Below are positions 6,110 through 6,921 of a stretch of 6,921 bases of DNA, piece by piece. Origin of the DNA: an uncultured Eubacteriales bacterium (GTDB taxonomy: Bacteria > Bacillota > Clostridia > Christensenellales > Borkfalkiaceae); the NCBI GenBank assembly GCA_900554485.1, contig USHO01000056.1:1-6921 (forward strand), given 5' to 3'. The position numbers and the translations under genes were made by a program. The number at the start of each line of letters is the position of its first letter. Position 1 is the stretch's first letter. The notes under the pieces are model-generated. The model ran no database searches and was not told where the DNA came from. It worked only from the letters and a program-made list of their open reading frames with translations.

Positions 6110-6628
6110 TTATATATCTTTCGGTTCGCTTTCTCCGCGCCTGAGTACCAACTTCAGATCTTTTATCTTTACGGCAAAACTTACGTCGCCGCGTTCTTCC
6201 CCGTTTTCGTCAAAAGTCGGAAACGCCACTTCCATACTGTCGTCGACAGCCTCATCAAAGCAAACGATACCGACGTCGCCTTTATGTATACCCAGTTCTG
6301 CGTACTTTTTCTTTTCGACTATAAGTTCGACCCGATCACACTCGGCAAAAGGCGGTCTTTCTATTTTTTTGTCCGCTCGCGCCCTTACTTGTTCCAGTTT
6401 TCCCATTATTTCCGGTTTTAACTGTTCCGGGAACTCCTCTTCGACTCTCCGAAGGTCGTTTTTACGCACGTCTGCAAACACACCTTTGCCGCAATTATAC
6501 GGATTAAAAAATATTACGGTTATGATCTCTCCGTTTTCTTCCACAGCCATTCCGGGCATATTGTCAGTAAGATTATATTGCTTATACGGTTCCGCGTTTA
6601 TTAACTCCACAAAATAAATATCGCTCAT
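6110..6628 (-). CDS. Hypothetical protein with two SH3-like, DUF4926-like units
   Basis: I do not recognise this protein by name. From the ATG at 6628 (preceded by GGGGA at suitable distance) it has 172 residues, soluble and acidic, without signal peptide or membrane segment. The frame extends to a GTG at 6667, but that start has no ribosome site and adds an Arg-rich, unlikely leader. Residues 2-62 (YFVELINAEPYKQY to DVRKNDLRRV) and 97-160 (DRVELIVEKKKYAEL to VKIKDLKLV) share one plan: VELI, a Tyr-containing stretch, a Gly turn, a beta strand ending in F, and a closing K-x-D-L-(K/R)-x-V. The second unit, with HKGDVGIV, looks like small SH3-like barrels such as DUF4926. A charged, possibly helical link (RRVEEEFPEQLK onward) joins them. 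Binding or scaffold role would be a guess. It has its own promoter and is separate from the riboswitch operon. Confidence 0.8.
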   Translation of the reverse strand: MSDIYFVELINAEPYKQYNLTDNMPGMAVEENGEIITVIFFNPYNCGKGVFADVRKNDLRRVEEEFPEQLKPEIMGKLEQVRARADKKIERPPFAECDRVELIVEKKKYAELGIHKGDVGIVCFDEAVDDSMEVAFPTFDENGEERGDVSFAVKIKDLKLVLRRGESEPKDI

Positions 6629-6695
6629 AAATATTCCCCGTCGACCGTCGCGCCGTATCCCCCGCACCTAATGTAAGTTCGTTTATCGTAAGTCT

Positions 6696-6725
6696 TTTAT
6701 ATACGGCTGAAAACGGTTAAGTCAA
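6696..6725 (-). promoter_or_regulatory. Promoter of the hypothetical gene at 6110-6628
   Basis: On the minus strand TTGACT (6725-6720) is followed after 16 nt by TATATA (6703-6698), or after 18 nt by TATAAA (6701-6696). A start near 6690 gives a leader of about 60 bases in which I see no known regulatory RNA. Confidence 0.6.
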
Positions 6726-6730
6726 TAAAC

Positions 6731-6782
6731 AATACGAACCGCAGTTATCGGCAAAACGCGACGCAAGACCGTGGTTCGTATT
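6731..6782 (-). terminator. Long inverted repeat after the SDR gene, possible terminator
   Basis: AATACGAACC (6731-6740) is a perfect reverse complement of GGTTCGTATT (6773-6782), enclosing 32 bases that may form a short inner stem. It lies 17 bases past the SDR stop and is followed on the minus strand by GTTTATTG, a poor U tract. A terminator is the simplest reading, but the large loop and weak tail are not classic. Confidence 0.4.
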
Positions 6783-6799
6783 TCTTTTTACAACATATA

Positions 6800-6921
6800 T
6801 CAGATGATTTCTCCGCCGTTGACGTTAAGCACTTCGCCGGTGACAAATCCGCCGTTCCCGGCTAAATACACAATCGCTTTCGCCACGTCCTCGCCTACGC
6901 CAGCGCGCCCGACGGGGATGT
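6800..6921 (-). CDS. Short-chain dehydrogenase/reductase, C-terminal end only
   Basis: The last 39 codons of an SDR enter from the right edge and stop at TGA (6802-6800). The visible peptide begins IPVGRAGVGEDVAKAIVYLA and continues through FVTGEVLNVNGGEII. This is the standard SDR C-terminus: P-x-GR-x-G, a helix EDVAKAIVYLA, the TGE-x-L motif, and VNGG closing the Rossmann fold. It resembles FabG (3-oxoacyl-ACP reductase) closely, but the same ending occurs in many NAD(P)H-dependent sugar and steroid dehydrogenases. The cofactor motif and Ser-Tyr-Lys catalytic residues are outside the window, so no gene symbol is given. Confidence 0.88.
   Translation of the reverse strand, partial: IPVGRAGVGEDVAKAIVYLAGNGGFVTGEVLNVNGGEII

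Noticed and set aside
6093..6617. Plus-strand open frame of 174 codons opposite the hypothetical gene
   Set aside because: Very Ser-rich translation without recognisable features; the opposite strand has a promoter, ribosome site and repeated domain pattern.
6629..6667. GTG start adding 13 residues to the hypothetical protein
   Set aside because: No ribosome binding site and an unlikely Arg/Gly leader; the ATG at 6628 has a GGGGA site.

Overview
The window reads as chromosomal DNA of an uncultured, moderate-GC Clostridia-like Bacillota (Firmicutes). The reasons are Bacillota-type t6A gene order (tsaE, tsaB, rimI), a membrane-anchored clostridial-style MurF, an ECF riboflavin S component under an FMN riboswitch, strong GGAGG-type ribosome binding sites and intrinsic terminators. 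Every supported gene lies on the minus strand, so transcription runs from right to left. No phage, IS element, CRISPR array, tRNA or rRNA is visible, and I found nothing convincing on the plus strand.

From the right edge: the last 39 codons of a short-chain dehydrogenase/reductase (FabG-like C-terminus) end at 6800, followed by a long inverted repeat. A hypothetical 172-codon gene (6110-6628) has its own promoter and appears to hold two copies of an SH3-like unit. Just past its stop lies a strong promoter (TTGACG-17-TATAAT) that drives an FMN riboswitch (5906-6057) and an intrinsic terminator (5862-5890).

Below the riboswitch is a tightly packed six-gene operon (399-5828). It begins with one ORF encoding a RibU-type riboflavin transporter subunit fused in frame to the t6A ATPase TsaE. 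Then come tsaB, rimI, an alpha/beta hydrolase, a membrane-domain MurF and a D-Ala-D-Ala ligase. The first three junctions are 4-nt stop/start overlaps (ATGA, GTGA, and an unusual ATAA that implies an AUA start). The next two are gaps of 23 and 10 nt. A 14-bp hairpin ends the operon, and beyond it a ZIP-family metal transporter starts from its own promoter and runs off the left edge.

The operon joins vitamin B2 uptake, universal tRNA modification and the last cytoplasmic steps of peptidoglycan precursor synthesis (Ddl makes the dipeptide that MurF attaches). Taken literally, FMN would shut off essential genes. A near-consensus promoter inside the end of the RibU part, with its predicted start on the A of the internal tsaE ATG, offers a way around this. 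The most notable points are the RibU-TsaE fusion, the riboswitch upstream of t6A and cell-wall genes, the possible leaderless tsaE transcript, the AUA start of the hydrolase, and a Phe in the Ddl omega loop at the dipeptide/depsipeptide specificity site.
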